DNA of 45,449 nucleotides, taken from NCBI GenBank assembly GCA_021443415.1, contig JABUTZ010000009.1:1977-47425 (forward strand). Direction: 5' to 3'. Positions 45,421 through 45,449 of this stretch are shown here, piece after piece. The translations under genes were made by a program, and so were the position numbers. This DNA is from Bacteroidaceae bacterium (GTDB taxonomy: Bacteria; Bacteroidota; Bacteroidia; Bacteroidales; Bacteroidaceae). How positions within the stretch are numbered: position 1 is the first letter of the stretch; every line of letters starts with the position of its first letter. The notes beneath the pieces are model-generated. The model did no database searches. It was not told where the DNA came from and saw only the letters and a program-made list of their open reading frames with translations.

Positions 45421-45449
45421 GACTACAGACTACAAAGTACAGACTACAG
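45421..45449. repeat. Heptamer array GACTACA (4 units, one variant), cut by window end
   Basis: gactaca gactaca aagtaca gactaca g. Confidence 0.85.

Overview
GC-rich Bacteroidales-type (Prevotella/Muribaculaceae-like) chromosomal segment. Most of it is housekeeping: rnf(B)CDGEA, galE, a Fur-family regulator, a QueD-like protein, lon, nadE, rubrerythrin, a PLP histidine-decarboxylase-like enzyme, tRNA-His, folD-ffh-secG, a TPR-like protein, lptE, a sigma54 AAA+ activator, dapA, DUF486, a fused NfnAB/GltA-like flavoprotein, serS, rpmA-rplU, queC-queF, dnaB, a PpiD-like PPIase, GNAT, pyrD-pyrK, a RluA-family synthase and a DUF4923-like lipoprotein. The main accessory region is about 26.98-37.45 kb (minus strand). 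It is a compact six-gene, AT-richer operon directly downstream of dnaB. It encodes a CHASE2-like membrane protein without a cytoplasmic output domain, two TPR-CHAT caspase-like proteases (1500 and 741 aa, both with N-terminal signal sequences and both with His/Cys motifs), and three further exported proteins of unknown function. I read it as a candidate extracytoplasmic CHASE2/TPR-CHAT protease system. A second unusual theme is a dense set of intergenic repeats sitting at gene 3' ends: several different heptamer tandem arrays, a 10-mer array, and hairpin families with a fixed scaffold and changing stems. All homology calls come from recognising motifs by eye; no searches were run.
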